Positions 15,196 to 24,849 of a DNA stretch of 44,718 bases are shown here, piece after piece. The stretch lies in NCBI RefSeq assembly GCF_001428065.1, contig NZ_LMSE01000004.1:138428-183145 (forward strand), written 5' to 3'. Below the pieces are notes generated by a model. It saw nothing but the letters and a program-made list of their open reading frames with translations. It was not told where the DNA came from and did no database searches. Source of the stretch: Nostocoides sp. Soil756. GTDB lineage: Bacteria > Actinomycetota > Actinomycetes > Actinomycetales > Dermatophilaceae. Made by a program: the position numbers and the translations under genes. Positions within the stretch are counted from its first letter, which is position 1. The number at the start of each line of letters is the position of its first letter.

Positions 15196-16502
15196 GCCTG
15201 GTCGTGCTGGGGCTGTCGCACCACGGAGCCCCCCTGGCCCTCCTCGAGTCGGTGGCCCTCGACCCCGACGCCGCCTCCGACCTCGAGGGAGCGGTCCTGC
15301 GCTCCGACCACGTCACCGAGGCCGTCGTCCTCTCGACGTGCAACCGCACCGAGGTCTACGCCGAGGCGCTGACCTTCCACGGCGCGCTGGTCGACATCAC
15401 CAGCGCCATCGCTGCCGCCTGCGACCTCGACCGCGCGGTCCTCCAGCCGCACCTCTACGTGCATTACGAGGACCGCGGCATCGCGCACGCCTTCAACGTC
15501 GCGGCCGGGCTGGACTCGATGGCCGTCGGCGAGGCCCAGATCGTCGGGCAGGTGCGCCGCAGCCTCACCCGCGCCCAGCGGCAGGGGCACGTCGGCCCGG
15601 CCCTCAACGGTCTGTTCCAGCAGTCGCTGCGCGTCGCCAAGCGGGTGCACAGCGAGACCGGGATCGACCTGGTCAGCGGGTCGCTGGTGCAGGCGGGGCT
15701 GACCCGCGCCGAAGCCGTGCTCGGCGAGCTCGGCGAGCTGTCCGTGCTCGTGGTCGGCGCCGGCGGGATGGGCGCGCTGGCCGCGACCACCGCGGCGCGC
15801 CTGGGCGCCCGCGAGGTCGTCGTCGCCAACCGTGCCCCCGACCGTGCCCGGTCCGTCGCCGAGCGCGTGGGCGGCTCGGCCGTTCCCCTCGACCGCCTGG
15901 CGGAAGCCCTCGTGGGGGCCGACCTGGTCATCTCCTCCACCGGCGCCCGCGGCCAGATGATCACCGCCGACCACGTCGCTCCCGCCCTCGAGGCCCGAGG
16001 TGGCCGTCCGCAGGTCTACGTCGACCTGGCGCTGCCGCACGATGTCGACCTCGCCGTCGCCGACCTGCCGGCCGCCACCCGCGTCGGGCTGGGCGAGCTC
16101 GGCGAGGACCTCGCCTCAACCGGCACCGCCCCCCAGGTCACCGCGGCCCGCGAGCTCGTCACCGTCGAGGTGGCCACCTACCTCGTCGCGCGCTCGGCCC
16201 AGGCGGTGGCGCCCACCGTGACCGCCCTGCGCGAGCGCGCCTCCCACCTGGTCGACACCGAGCTCCGGCGCCTCGAGCGTCGTACCCCGGGGATGGGCGA
16301 GACCGAGCGGGCCGAGGTCCGCCGGGCCGTCGAGCGGGTCGTCGACAAGCTCCTGCACACCCCCACCGTCCGGGTCAAGGAGCTCGCCCAGGAGGGACAG
16401 GGCGGCAGCTACGCCCGCGCCCTGTCCGAGCTGTTCGACCTCGACCCGCGCGACGTGTCCCTCGTCTCGGCCCCTCCCGTCATCCCGGGGGAGGAGCCGT
16501 GA
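15192..16502 (+). CDS. hemA: Glutamyl-tRNA reductase (436 aa)
   Basis: First step of C5-route tetrapyrrole synthesis: NADPH-dependent reduction of glutamyl-tRNA to glutamate-1-semialdehyde. The catalytic Cys50 is in [13 protein letters not shown], the conserved [17 protein letters not shown] segment is near 107-123, and the NADPH fold has [13 protein letters not shown]. The C-terminal dimerisation helices span roughly 320-420. Its partner hemL lies 5 kb downstream. Translation is coupled to rex by ATGA and to hemC by GTGA, so Rex controls entry into the pathway. Confidence 0.97.
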   Translation: MSLVVLGLSHHGAPLALLESVALDPDAASDLEGAVLRSDHVTEAVVLSTCNRTEVYAEALTFHGALVDITSAIAAACDLDRAVLQPHLYVHYEDRGIAHAFNVAAGLDSMAVGEAQIVGQVRRSLTRAQRQGHVGPALNGLFQQSLRVAKRVHSETGIDLVSGSLVQAGLTRAEAVLGELGELSVLVVGAGGMGALAATTAARLGAREVVVANRAPDRARSVAERVGGSAVPLDRLAEALVGADLVISSTGARGQMITADHVAPALEARGGRPQVYVDLALPHDVDLAVADLPAATRVGLGELGEDLASTGTAPQVTAARELVTVEVATYLVARSAQAVAPTVTALRERASHLVDTELRRLERRTPGMGETERAEVRRAVERVVDKLLHTPTVRVKELAQEGQGGSYARALSELFDLDPRDVSLVSAPPVIPGEEP

Positions 16503-17455
16503 CCGTGCTGCGCCTCGGCACCCGCCGCTCGGCCCTCGCGACGACCCAGTCGTCCTGGGTCGCCGACCGGTTGCGTTCTTTGGGCCACGAGGTCGAGCTC
16601 GTCGAGGTCAGTACTCAGGGCGACCGCGACACCCGCACCCCGCTGGCCCAGCTGGGGGGCACCGGCGTGTTCGTCTCCGCCCTCCGCGAGGCCCTCGCCG
16701 ACGGCCGGGTCGACCTCGCCGTGCACTCCCTGAAGGACCTCCCCACGGCGCCCGACCCGCGCACCACGGTCGCCGCGATCCCGGTGCGCGAGGACGCCCG
16801 CGACGCCCTCGTGGCCCGCGACGGCCTCACCCTGGCCGAGCTCCCCGCGGGCTCGACCGTCGGCACCGGCTCGCCGCGCCGGCACGCACAGCTCGCCGCG
16901 CTCGGGCTCGGCCTCGAGATCACCGGCCTGCGCGGCAATGTCGACACCCGTCTGGCGCACGTCCACGACGGCCGGCTCGACGCGGTCGTCCTGGCCGCGG
17001 CCGGCCTGCGCCGCCTGGGCCGGGCCGACGAGGTCACCGAGTGGCTCGACCCCCTCCAGGTCCTCCCGGCGCCGGGCCAGGGCGCCCTGGCGGTCGAGAT
17101 CCGCGCCGGCGATGCCGTCACCGCGGCCGCCGTCGCCCCGCTCGACGACCCCGACACCCGGGCCTGCGTGACCGCCGAGCGCGTCGTCCTCGCCGAGCTC
17201 GAGGCGGGGTGCTCGGCCCCGGTCGGCGCCCTGGCCGAGGTCGTCGAGGGGATGGACGGCGCCGAGCTGTCCCTGCGGGCGGTCGTCGCCGCCCCCGACG
17301 GCTCTGCCGACCTGCGCCGGTCCCTGACCGGCGCCCCCGAGGAGGCGTCCGACCTCGGCCGCCGCCTCGCCCGGCTGCTTCTCGACGACGGAGCCGCCGA
17401 CCTGATGTCCACATCCACGTCCACCGACCGATCCGTCACGGAGCGTGCCCAGTGA
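16499..17455 (+). CDS. hemC: Porphobilinogen deaminase / hydroxymethylbilane synthase (318 aa)
   Basis: Polymerises four porphobilinogen units to hydroxymethylbilane. [13 protein letters not shown] starts the domain, the catalytic Asp is in AVHSLKDLP (Asp80), SPRRHAQL and RGNVDTRL bind substrate carboxylates, and the dipyrromethane cofactor Cys is Cys238 in [11 protein letters not shown]. The last 20 residues (Ser/Thr-rich) are not conserved. GTG at 16499 overlaps the hemA stop; a GTG at 16505 has better spacing to the GGGAGGAG ribosome site and would remove two residues. Confidence 0.96.
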   Translation: MTVLRLGTRRSALATTQSSWVADRLRSLGHEVELVEVSTQGDRDTRTPLAQLGGTGVFVSALREALADGRVDLAVHSLKDLPTAPDPRTTVAAIPVREDARDALVARDGLTLAELPAGSTVGTGSPRRHAQLAALGLGLEITGLRGNVDTRLAHVHDGRLDAVVLAAAGLRRLGRADEVTEWLDPLQVLPAPGQGALAVEIRAGDAVTAAAVAPLDDPDTRACVTAERVVLAELEAGCSAPVGALAEVVEGMDGAELSLRAVVAAPDGSADLRRSLTGAPEEASDLGRRLARLLLDDGAADLMSTSTSTDRSVTERAQ

Positions 17456-19071
17456 GCCCCACGCGCTCGACCACCCCGTCCCCCCGCATCCCCGCGCGCG
17501 TCGCCTTCGTCGGCGGCGGCCCCGGTGACCCCGGCCTGCTCACGGTGCGCGCCACCGAGCTGCTGGCCGGCGCCGATGCCGTCGTCATCGACCAGGTCGC
17601 GCGTGAGGAGCTCGCCCTGCGGCACGCGCGCCCCGACGTCGAGGTCGTCGACGCCGGCCACGGCGACCACGGCGAGCGGCTGACCCGGGCCTCGCGGGCC
17701 AAGCTGCTGGTGCGCGCCGCCAAGGCGCACCCCGGCGGCCTCGTCGTCCGCCTCATGGACGGCGACCCCACGGTGTTCAACGGCTTGGCCGAGGAGGCGC
17801 AGGCGCTGGTGAAGGCCGGGATCTCCTTCGAGGTCGTGCCGGGCGTCAGCTCCATCACCGCCGTCCCCGCCTACGCCGGCATCCCGCTGACGTCGAAGTC
17901 GTCCACGGCGGTGCACGTCGTCGTCGCCGGCGGGGCCACCCCCGACGTCGCGGGCGGTGTCGCGCCCTCGACGACCGTCGTGGTCCTCGGCCAGCCCGAC
18001 CGGGCCGCCGACGCGCTCCTGGCCCTGGCCCTCGCAGGTCGGGACCCCGCGACCCCCGTCGCCGTCACCGAGCGCGGCACCAGCACCGAGCAGCGCACCG
18101 TCGTCACGACGCTCGCCGAGGCGCCGGCGGCGATGGCGGCCGGGTCCTTCCCCGTGCTCGCCGTGGTCGGCGAGACCGTCGCGCTGCGCGAGACCCTCTC
18201 GTGGTTCGAGACCAAGCCGCTGTTCGGTTGGACCGTCCTGGTGCCCCGCACCAAGGAGCAGTCGGCGTCGATGACGGCGCGCCTCGAGCACCACGGGGCC
18301 ACCGCCGACGTCGTGCCCACCATCTCCGTCGAGCCCCCGCGCACCCCCCAGCAGCTCGAGCGCGCGGTCAAGGGCATGGTCACCGGCCGCTACGAGTGGG
18401 TGGGCTTCACCTCGGTCAACGCCGTCCGCGCCATCCGCGAGAAGTTCGACGAGTTCGGCCTCGACGCCCGCTCGTTCGCCGGGCTCAAGGTGGCCGCGGT
18501 CGGCGGTGTCACGGCTGACGCGTTGCGCGAGTGGGGTATCAACCCCGACCTCGTGCCCACCGACGAGCAGTCGGCCCACGGCCTGCTCGAGGTGTGGCCG
18601 CCGTTCGACCCCGACCTCGACCCGATCGACCGGGTCTTCCTGCCGCGCGCCGACATCGCCACCGACACCCTGGTGGCGGGCCTGCAGCAGAACGGCTGGG
18701 AGGTCGACGACGTCACCGCCTACCGCACGGTGCGGGCCGCGCCCCCGCCGCAGCCGGTACGCGACGCCATCAAGGGCGGGGCCTTCGACGCCGTCCTGTT
18801 CACGTCGTCCTCGACGGTGCGCAACCTGGTCGGTATCGCCGGCAAGCCGCACCCCGACACCATCGTCGCGTGCATCGGCCCGGCCACGGCCAAGACGGCC
18901 GAGGAGCACGGCCTGCGGGTCGACGTGCTGGCGCCCGAGCCGAGTGCGGTGGCCCTGGTCGACGCGCTCGCCGACCACGGACGCTCGCTGGCGCTGGCCG
19001 CCGCCGAGGCCGGGGAGGTCGCCGTCCGGCCCAGCCAGCGCCGGCCCGGCAGCCGGAAGCGCGCGACGTGA
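17452..19071 (+). CDS. hemD: Fused uroporphyrinogen-III C-methyltransferase-like / uroporphyrinogen-III synthase (539 aa)
   Basis: Residues about 15-252 are a tetrapyrrole methylase (CobA/SUMT) domain, starting [18 protein letters not shown]. Residues about 258-515 are HemD, which cyclises and inverts ring D to give uroporphyrinogen III, with [13 protein letters not shown] and the [12 protein letters not shown] loop. The fusion is normal for actinobacteria. In the SUMT half the catalytic loop reads [16 protein letters not shown] where active enzymes have RLKGGDPFVFGRGGEE, and the usual VTGH strand is VVVAGG, so methylation activity is doubtful. GTG at 17452 overlaps hemC by 4 nt and the stop overlaps hemB by 4 nt. 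Confidence 0.94.
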   Translation: MSPTRSTTPSPRIPARVAFVGGGPGDPGLLTVRATELLAGADAVVIDQVAREELALRHARPDVEVVDAGHGDHGERLTRASRAKLLVRAAKAHPGGLVVRLMDGDPTVFNGLAEEAQALVKAGISFEVVPGVSSITAVPAYAGIPLTSKSSTAVHVVVAGGATPDVAGGVAPSTTVVVLGQPDRAADALLALALAGRDPATPVAVTERGTSTEQRTVVTTLAEAPAAMAAGSFPVLAVVGETVALRETLSWFETKPLFGWTVLVPRTKEQSASMTARLEHHGATADVVPTISVEPPRTPQQLERAVKGMVTGRYEWVGFTSVNAVRAIREKFDEFGLDARSFAGLKVAAVGGVTADALREWGINPDLVPTDEQSAHGLLEVWPPFDPDLDPIDRVFLPRADIATDTLVAGLQQNGWEVDDVTAYRTVRAAPPPQPVRDAIKGGAFDAVLFTSSSTVRNLVGIAGKPHPDTIVACIGPATAKTAEEHGLRVDVLAPEPSAVALVDALADHGRSLALAAAEAGEVAVRPSQRRPGSRKRAT

Positions 19072-20063
19072 GCACCGGGCCGTTCCCGGGGGCCCCCTTC
19101 CCGGCGGGGCGACCCCGGCGGCTCCGCAGCAGCGCGGCGATGCGGCGCCTGGTCGCCGAGACCCGCCTCCACCCGGCCGAGCTGGTGCTGCCCGTCTTCG
19201 TCCGTGAGGGCATCGACGCGCCGTCACCGATCTCGGCCATGCCCGGCGTGGTGCAGCACACCCTCGACAGCCTCCTGGAGGAGGCGCGCCGCTGCGTCGA
19301 CGCCGGCGTCGGCGGGATCATGGTGTTCGGCGTGCCGGAGGTCAAGGACGCCCGCGGCTCGGGCGCCGACGACCCCGACGGCATCCTGAACCTCGCCCTC
19401 GCCCGGCTCGTGGAGGAGGTCGGCGAGGACCTGGTCGTGATGAGCGACCTGTGTCTCGACGAGTTCACCGACCACGGCCACTGCGGGGTGCTGGCGGCCG
19501 ACGGCACCGTCGACAACGACGCCACCCTCGACCGGTACGCCTCGATGGCGCTGGCCCAGGCCGCGGTCGGCACGCCGGTGCTCGGGCTCTCGGGGATGAT
19601 GGACGGCCAGGTCGGGTACGTGCGCGCGGCCCTCGATGCCGCCGGGCACACCGACACCGCCATCCTCGCCTACGCCGCCAAGTACACCTCGGGCCTCTAC
19701 GGGCCGTTCCGCGAGGCGGTGCAGTCCTCCCTGGTCGGCGACCGTGCCACCTACCAGCAGGACCCGCCCAACGGGCGCGAGGCGCTGCGCGAGCTCCAGG
19801 CCGACATCGCGGAGGGCGCCGACCTGGTCATGGTCAAGCCCGCCGGGCCGCACCTCGACGTCATCGCCGCCGCGGCCGCCGTGTCGCCGGTGCCCGTGGC
19901 CGCCTACCAGATCTCCGGGGAGTACTCGCAGATCGAGGCGGCCGCCGAGCGCGGCTGGGTCGACCGCGAGCGCGTGATGATGGAGAGCCTCCTCGGCATC
20001 CGCCGGGCCGGCGCGCAGGTCGTCCTCACGTACTTCGCGCTCGAGGCCGCCGCGTTGCTCTGA
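19068..20063 (+). CDS. hemB: Delta-aminolevulinic acid dehydratase / porphobilinogen synthase (331 aa)
   Basis: Condenses two 5-aminolevulinate molecules to porphobilinogen. The Schiff-base lysines are Lys205 (AYAAKYTSGLYGPF) and Lys257 (LVMVKPAGPHLD). The metal loop SDLCLDEFTDHGHCG has Cys129, Asp131 and Cys139, so one of the three zinc cysteines of the E. coli type is Asp, a mixed Zn/Mg form I associate with actinobacteria. GTG at 19068 overlaps the hemD stop by 4 nt. It is the last gene of the Rex-controlled operon and is convergent with yceI across a strong hairpin. Confidence 0.96.
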   Translation: MSTGPFPGAPFPAGRPRRLRSSAAMRRLVAETRLHPAELVLPVFVREGIDAPSPISAMPGVVQHTLDSLLEEARRCVDAGVGGIMVFGVPEVKDARGSGADDPDGILNLALARLVEEVGEDLVVMSDLCLDEFTDHGHCGVLAADGTVDNDATLDRYASMALAQAAVGTPVLGLSGMMDGQVGYVRAALDAAGHTDTAILAYAAKYTSGLYGPFREAVQSSLVGDRATYQQDPPNGREALRELQADIAEGADLVMVKPAGPHLDVIAAAAAVSPVPVAAYQISGEYSQIEAAAERGWVDRERVMMESLLGIRRAGAQVVLTYFALEAAALL

Positions 20064-20096
20064 GGCGCTGCTCTGCGCGGTCGCGGCCCAGTGGTC

Positions 20097-20187
20097 GGCA
20101 CGTGCGGGGTTGTTGCGGCGGGGGTGGGCCCCGGACGACCACAACTCGGCACGTGCGGGGTTGTCGCGGTGGGGGTGGCCCCGGACG
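20097..20187. repeat. Imperfect 51-bp tandem repeat between hemB and yceI
   Basis: GGCACGTGCGGGGTTGT occurs at 20097 and again at 20148, followed in both copies by a GCGG(C/T)GGGGGTGG(G)CCCCGGACG tail with few changes. No coding frame fits it. It may be one instance of a dispersed intergenic repeat. Confidence 0.6.
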
Positions 20188-20189
20188 CG

Positions 20190-20228
20190 ACGGAGCCGCC
20201 GTCGGCCCTGCGCCGACGGCGGCTCCGT
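20190..20228. terminator. Bidirectional terminator hairpin between hemB and yceI
   Basis: A perfect 17-bp stem (20190-20206 with 20212-20228) has a 5-nt loop and lies between convergent genes. Neither side has a T-tract. The core of the left arm is GAGCCGCCGTCGGC. It would end transcription from both hemB and yceI. Confidence 0.75.
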
Positions 20229-20260
20229 GCACTCCGGTGGCCCGGAGGGGTCGACCTCGC

Positions 20261-20800
20261 TCAGGCCTGCTTGGCGAGCTGGAGGTCGATGGCGATCTTG
20301 ACCTTCTCTGAGACCAGGACGCCGCCCTTCTCCAGGTTGGCGTTCCAGGTCAGGCCCCAGTCGGTCCGGTCGATCTCGCCGGTGGCCTCGAAGGCGGCCT
20401 TCTCGTTGCCCCAGGGGTCGGTGGCCACGCCGCCGAAGTCGACGTCGAGGGTGACGGACTTCGTGACGCCCTTGATGGTGAGGTCGCCGGTGAGGGTCGA
20501 GCCGTCGAAGGAGGTGGAGACGAAGGTCATCTCGGGGAAGGCCTCGACGTCAAAGAAGTCCGCGCTGACGAGGTGGGCGTCGCGGTCGGGGGTGCCGGTG
20601 GCGACCGAGGCGGTCTTGATGGTGACGTCGGCGCGGGAGGCGGCCACGTCGTCGGAGACGGTGACGGTGCCCGAGACGTCGGTGAAGCGGCCGCGGACCT
20701 TGGTGACCATCAGGTGGCGGGCGACGAAGCCGACCTCGGTGTGGGTGGGGTCGATGGTCCAGGTGCCGGTCGACAGACCGGTGAGGGTGCTGGTGCTCAT
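20261..20800 (-). CDS. YceI family lipid-binding protein (179 aa)
   Basis: Lipocalin-like beta-barrel protein; members bind polyisoprenoid lipids. TWTIDPTHTEVGFVARHLMVTKVRGRF at residues 14-40 opens the domain. The later FPEMTFVST and LTGDLTIKGVTKSVTLDV strands match the family. There is no signal peptide, so it is probably cytosolic, unlike E. coli YceI. GAAGGAG lies 7 nt before the ATG at 20800. It is divergent from marR and shares the palindrome at 20840-20859, which makes it a likely MarR target. A role in isoprenoid quinone handling is only a guess from the neighbourhood. Confidence 0.92.
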   Translation of the reverse strand: MSTSTLTGLSTGTWTIDPTHTEVGFVARHLMVTKVRGRFTDVSGTVTVSDDVAASRADVTIKTASVATGTPDRDAHLVSADFFDVEAFPEMTFVSTSFDGSTLTGDLTIKGVTKSVTLDVDFGGVATDPWGNEKAAFEATGEIDRTDWGLTWNANLEKGGVLVSEKVKIAIDLQLAKQA

Positions 20801-20839
20801 GGGGGTGCTCCTTCGAGAGGGGGGTGGTTCGTGACCACG

Positions 20840-20859
20840 ATAGTTTATCCTTCAACTAT
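20840..20859. promoter_or_regulatory. Palindromic operator between yceI and marR
   Basis: ATAGTT (20840-20845) and AACTAT (20854-20859) form inverted arms around an 8-nt spacer, in the only AT-rich stretch of the gap. The size and AT content fit a MarR-family dimer site. It covers the likely -10 regions of both divergent genes and the alternative ATG at 20858, which argues that marR translation starts at 20918. Confidence 0.72.
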
Positions 20860-20917
20860 GCGCCAGCCGTCCTCATTCCCTGCTCTCAGCGAGCCCGCGC
20901 CGTGCCACGATGGCCCG

Positions 20918-21418
20918 ATGGAGACGGGGGTGCGCTGGCTGAGCGAGGAGGAGCAGCGCTCGTGGCGCGCGTACCTGCGCGCCACCCGCCAGCTCGACGC
21001 CGCGCTCGACCGCGACCTGCAGTGCTCCGGGGTCAGCCTCAGCGAGTACGAGCTGCTGTCGATGCTGTCGGAGGCCGAGGGGGGACGGCTGCGGATGTCG
21101 GCGCTGGCCGACCTCATCGTCCAGTCGCGTAGCCGGGTCACGCACACCGCCGCCCGCCTCGAGCGGCGGGGGTGGGTGCGCCGCACGCCGGCGCCGGACG
21201 ACGGCCGCGGTGTCGTCCTCGAGCTCACCCCCGAGGGCCGGGCCGCCGTCGAGTCGTTCGCCACCGTGCACGTCGAGAGCGTGCGGCGTCACCTGGTCGA
21301 CGTGCTGAGCGGCGAGCAGCTCGCGGGTCTGGGCGCCGCCCTCCAGGCGGTCTCCCGGGCGTACGAGGCCGACCCCGACACTCCGGACCCCACCGAGTGC
21401 CCGACAATGGAGGCGTGA
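20918..21418 (+). CDS. MarR family transcriptional regulator (166 aa)
   Basis: Dimeric winged-helix repressor, ligand unknown. [20 protein letters not shown] begins the DNA-binding domain, [20 protein letters not shown] is the recognition region and [19 protein letters not shown] the wing with the conserved Asp-Arg pair. The ATG at 20918 was chosen because the alternative ATG at 20858 lies inside the operator palindrome. Its last codons overlap hemL by 4 nt (GTGA), so its autoregulation would also set hemL expression. YceI-linked MarR proteins in actinobacteria are commonly annotated but poorly studied. Confidence 0.9.
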   Translation: METGVRWLSEEEQRSWRAYLRATRQLDAALDRDLQCSGVSLSEYELLSMLSEAEGGRLRMSALADLIVQSRSRVTHTAARLERRGWVRRTPAPDDGRGVVLELTPEGRAAVESFATVHVESVRRHLVDVLSGEQLAGLGAALQAVSRAYEADPDTPDPTECPTMEA

Positions 21419-22740
21419 GCGCCCCCACCCCCGCCGTCCCCACCGACACCGACGCCCCCGCGTCCGCGGCCCTCCTGGCCCGGGCCCGGGCCGTGACCCC
21501 CGGGGGCGTGAACTCGCCGGTGCGCGCGTTCCGGTCGGTCGGCGGCACCCCGCGCTTCATGGTCCGCGGGGCGGGTCCCTACCTCACCGATGCCGACGGC
21601 GTGGAGTACGTCGACCTCGTCGGCAGCTGGGGCCCGATGATCCTCGGCCACGCGCACCCGGCCGTGCTCGAGGCCGTGTACGACGCCGCCTCGCGCGGTA
21701 CCTCGTTCGGCACGCCGAGCGAGAACGAGGTGGCCCTGGCCGAGGAGATCGTCGCGCGCGTCGCGCCGGTCGAGCAGGTGCGCCTGGTCTCCAGCGGCAC
21801 CGAGGCGACGATGAGCGCCATCCGGCTGGCCCGCGGCTTCACCGGCCGCCCGCTGGTCGTGAAGTTCGCCGGGCACTACCACGGGCACGTCGACTCGCTG
21901 CTGGTCGCGGCCGGCTCGGGTGTCGCCACCCTCGCGCTGCCCGACTCGGCCGGGGTCCCGGCGCAGATGGCGGCCGAGACCCTCGTCCTGCCGTTCAACG
22001 ACGTCGAGGCGCTCGAGGCCGTGTTCGCGGCCCGTGGCGAGCAGATCGCGTGCGTCATCACCGAGGCCGCCGCCGGCAACATGGGCGTGGTCACCCCGCA
22101 GCCGGGCTTCACCGAGGCGCTGCGCCGGGTCACCACCGAGTACGGCGCGCTGCTGGTCACCGACGAGGTGATGACCGGCTTCCGCTGCAGCCGCGCCGGC
22201 TGGTGGGGCCACGAGGGCGTGGACGTGACCCCCGACCTGATGACCTTCGGCAAGGTGATGGGCGGCGGCTTCCCCGCCGCGGCCTTCGGCGGCCGCGCCG
22301 ACGTCATGGCCCTGCTGGCGCCCGACGGCCCCGTGTACCAGGCGGGCACGCTGTCGGGGAACCCGGTGGCCACCGCGGCCGGGCTCACGACGCTCCAGCA
22401 CTGCGACGACGCCGTGTACGCGCGCCTGGACCAGGTGTCGCGCACGATCAGCGCCGCGGCATCCGCCGCCCTCACCGACGCCGGCGTGGCGCACCGGGTC
22501 CAGCACGCGTCGTCGATGTTCTCGGTGTTCTTCCGCGAGGGCGAGGTGCGCGACTACGACGACGCCCGCGACCAGGACACCGCCGCCTTCGGCCGCTTCT
22601 TCCACGCGATGCTCGCGGCCGGGGTCTACCTGCCGCCGAGCGCCTTCGAGTGCTGGTTCGTCTCGGCCGCGCACGACGACGCGGCCGTGCAGCGCATCCT
22701 CGACGCGCTGCCCGGCGCCGCGGCCGCCGCGGCCGGCTGA
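21415..22740 (+). CDS. hemL: Glutamate-1-semialdehyde 2,1-aminomutase (441 aa)
   Basis: PLP enzyme making 5-aminolevulinate from the glutamate-1-semialdehyde released by Hem[22 protein letters not shown] opens the domain, [16 protein letters not shown] binds the cofactor phosphate, and the Schiff-base lysine is Lys280 in [28 protein letters not shown] is the hallmark closing motif. GTG at 21415 overlaps the marR stop. hemL is outside the rex operon, so the two halves of ALA synthesis appear to be under different regulators. Confidence 0.96.
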   Translation: MSAPTPAVPTDTDAPASAALLARARAVTPGGVNSPVRAFRSVGGTPRFMVRGAGPYLTDADGVEYVDLVGSWGPMILGHAHPAVLEAVYDAASRGTSFGTPSENEVALAEEIVARVAPVEQVRLVSSGTEATMSAIRLARGFTGRPLVVKFAGHYHGHVDSLLVAAGSGVATLALPDSAGVPAQMAAETLVLPFNDVEALEAVFAARGEQIACVITEAAAGNMGVVTPQPGFTEALRRVTTEYGALLVTDEVMTGFRCSRAGWWGHEGVDVTPDLMTFGKVMGGGFPAAAFGGRADVMALLAPDGPVYQAGTLSGNPVATAAGLTTLQHCDDAVYARLDQVSRTISAAASAALTDAGVAHRVQHASSMFSVFFREGEVRDYDDARDQDTAAFGRFFHAMLAAGVYLPPSAFECWFVSAAHDDAAVQRILDALPGAAAAAAG

Positions 22741-22781
22741 CCGCGCGTCGAACCGGGTCGGGAGTCCTCAGGTCCGTTTGC

Positions 22782-22787
22782 GACAAT
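22782..22787 (+). promoter_or_regulatory. -10-like hexamer before the phosphatase/ccs genes
   Basis: GACAAT ends 6 nt before the ATG at 22794, the same spacing as the TANNNT hexamers elsewhere in the window. The first base departs from consensus, so support is moderate. Confidence 0.4.
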
Positions 22788-22793
22788 CGCGCC

Positions 22794-23468
22794 ATGACGT
22801 CGACCCCGGGCGGGACCCCCCTCGCCGAGCCGCAGCGCACCACGGTGCACCTGCTGCGCCACGGCGAGGTCCACAACCCCGGGCGCGTCCTCTACGGCCG
22901 GCTGCCGGGCTACCACCTCAGCGAGCTCGGGCGCTCGATGGCCGAGCTCGTCGCCGAGCACCTGGCCGACCACGACATCGTGCACGTGGTGTCGAGCCCC
23001 CTGGAGCGCGCGCAGGAGACGGCGGCCCCGCTGGCGGCCGCGCACGGGCTCGAGCCTGTCCTCGACGAGCGCGCCATCGAGGCCGGCAACGACTTCGAGG
23101 GGCTGCCGGTGGCGGGCGGCCAGGGGCTGCTGCGGCATCCGCGGCTGTGGCCCAGGATGGTCAACCCCTTCCGGCCCTCGTGGGGCGAGCCCTACGCCCA
23201 GATCGTGACGCGGATGCGCGACGCGATCGTCGACGCGCGCGCCGCCGCCCGCGGCCACGAGGCCGTCGTGGTCAGCCACCAGTCGCCGATCTGGATGATC
23301 CGGCTGGCCACCGAGGGGCGCTCGCTGGTGCACAACCCGAGCCGCCGCGAGTGCTCACTGGCGAGCCTGACCTCCCTGACCTTCCTCGGTGACGAGCTCC
23401 TCTCGCTGGCCTACTGCGAGCCGGCCGCCGTGCTGCTGCCGCAGGCGCAGAAGGGGGCAGGCGCGTGA
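22794..23468 (+). CDS. Histidine phosphatase family protein (224 aa)
   Basis: Phosphoglycerate-mutase-like phosphatase with the catalytic LLRHGEVHNPG motif at about residues 20-30. A second catalytic His is in VVVSHQSPIWM, and VVSSPLERAQETAAPLA fits the family. The substrate is unknown. It is coupled by GTGA to the thioredoxin-like lipoprotein gene and lies between hemL and the cytochrome c maturation genes, as Rv0525 does in M. tuberculosis (from memory). A role in heme or cytochrome c assembly is therefore possible but not shown. Confidence 0.9.
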   Translation: MTSTPGGTPLAEPQRTTVHLLRHGEVHNPGRVLYGRLPGYHLSELGRSMAELVAEHLADHDIVHVVSSPLERAQETAAPLAAAHGLEPVLDERAIEAGNDFEGLPVAGGQGLLRHPRLWPRMVNPFRPSWGEPYAQIVTRMRDAIVDARAAARGHEAVVVSHQSPIWMIRLATEGRSLVHNPSRRECSLASLTSLTFLGDELLSLAYCEPAAVLLPQAQKGAGA

Positions 23469-24079
23469 GCCCGCGCGCCCTGCCTCCACGCCCCTCGCGG
23501 CGCGTCGCCCTCGCCACGGCCGGGCTCGCCGCCCTGGTGCTCGCCGGGTGCACCCAGGACCCCAACTCCGTTGCGGCCCAGGCCAAGGCGGGCGACCGCA
23601 AGGGCTACATCTCGGGTGACGGCGCCGTCGAGACCATCCCCGTCGCCGACCGGGCCGAGCCCGTCACCATGAACGGCTCGCTGCTCGACGGCACCGCGTG
23701 GGACATCGCCTCCACCCGCGGCCAGGTGCTGGTGCTCAACGTGTGGGGCTCGTGGTGCGCGCCCTGCGTCGCCGAGGCACCCGACCTCGAGAAGGCCTGG
23801 CAGGAGCTGCAGGCCAAGAAGGCGCCGGTGCAGTTCATGGGCATCGACTTCCGCGAGGAGGCCGCCCGCGGTTCGGCCTTCGTGAAGAAGGCGGGCATCA
23901 CCTACCCGAGCCTGACCGACGAGGGGGGCGTGCTCGTCCTGCGGCTCCAGGGCAAGGCCCCGACCGTCCCCACCACCCTGGTCCTCGACCGCTCGGGCCG
24001 TATCGCCGCCCGGGTCAACGGGCCGGTCGACACGAGCACCCTCACCGGGCTCGTCGACGACGTGGTCGCCGAGGCGTGA
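23465..24079 (+). CDS. TlpA/ResA-like thiol-disulfide oxidoreductase lipoprotein (204 aa)
   Basis: Extracytoplasmic thioredoxin that keeps apocytochrome c heme-site cysteines reduced. An N-terminal basic region and hydrophobic helix end in the lipobox LAGC with Cys29 as the lipid anchor. The redox pair is Cys98 and Cys101 in [15 protein letters not shown]. The cis-Pro loop is [14 protein letters not shown] at 23465 overlaps the phosphatase stop by 4 nt. CcdA, encoded next, would supply electrons from cytosolic thioredoxin. Confidence 0.93.
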   Translation: MSPRALPPRPSRRVALATAGLAALVLAGCTQDPNSVAAQAKAGDRKGYISGDGAVETIPVADRAEPVTMNGSLLDGTAWDIASTRGQVLVLNVWGSWCAPCVAEAPDLEKAWQELQAKKAPVQFMGIDFREEAARGSAFVKKAGITYPSLTDEGGVLVLRLQGKAPTVPTTLVLDRSGRIAARVNGPVDTSTLTGLVDDVVAEA

Positions 24080-24849
24080 CCTCCACCGTGCTCCCCGCCG
24101 TCGTCGCGTCCACCGGTGACGCCGTCACCAGCGGCGCGCTGCCCCTGGCGGTGGCCGTGGCGGCGCTGGCCGGCCTGGTGTCGTTCGCCAGCCCGTGCGT
24201 GCTGCCCCTGGTCCCCGGCTTCCTCGGGTACGTCACGGGGCTCACCGGGGAGTCGGCCCAGGAGCGTTCGCGCGGGCGCACCCTCACCGGCGCCGCCCTG
24301 TTCGTGGCCGGCTTCACCGTGGTCTTCGTGCTCGGGTCGATCTTCGTCACCGGGGCCGGCCGGGCCCTGGTCGAGCACCGCACCCTGCTGATGCGCATCG
24401 GGGGGGTCGTCGTGGCCCTGATGGGCCTGGTCTTCCTCGGCCTCGGGACCCAGCGCGAGGCGAAGCTGCACTGGCGGCCGCGGGCCGGCCTGCTGGGCGC
24501 GCCGCTGCTCGGTGCCGTGTTCGCCCTCGGCTGGGCGCCGTGCACCGGGCCCACGCTGGCCGCCGTGCTCGTCATGGCCACCGCCTCGGTCGATCCCCAG
24601 GTGGGTCGCGGTGTCACCCTGGCCGTCGCCTACGGGCTGGGCCTCGGCCTGCCGTTCCTCCTCGTGGCCGCCGGGCTCGACCGCGCGGGGCGCTTCTCGG
24701 GCTGGCTGCGGCGCCACCAGCGCGGCATCCAGGTGCTGGGCGGGGTGATGCTCGTGCTCGTCGGCCTCCTGCTGCTCACCGGAGTCTGGGAGGACCTCAA
24801 CCGCTGGCTCCAGACCGAGCTCGTCGCCGGGTTCCAGGTGAGCGTGTGA
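24076..24849 (+). CDS. ccdA: Cytochrome c biogenesis membrane protein CcdA (257 aa)
   Basis: Six-helix membrane protein passing reductant from cytosolic thioredoxin to the outer TlpA-like protein. The two membrane cysteines are Cys41 ([13 protein letters not shown]) and Cys156 ([13 protein letters not shown]), each before a conserved Pro-rich or Gly-rich turn. Length is normal for CcdA. GTG at 24076 overlaps the thioredoxin gene stop and the end overlaps resB by 4 nt, giving a tightly coupled set. Confidence 0.95.
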   Translation: MTSTVLPAVVASTGDAVTSGALPLAVAVAALAGLVSFASPCVLPLVPGFLGYVTGLTGESAQERSRGRTLTGAALFVAGFTVVFVLGSIFVTGAGRALVEHRTLLMRIGGVVVALMGLVFLGLGTQREAKLHWRPRAGLLGAPLLGAVFALGWAPCTGPTLAAVLVMATASVDPQVGRGVTLAVAYGLGLGLPFLLVAAGLDRAGRFSGWLRRHQRGIQVLGGVMLVLVGLLLLTGVWEDLNRWLQTELVAGFQVSV

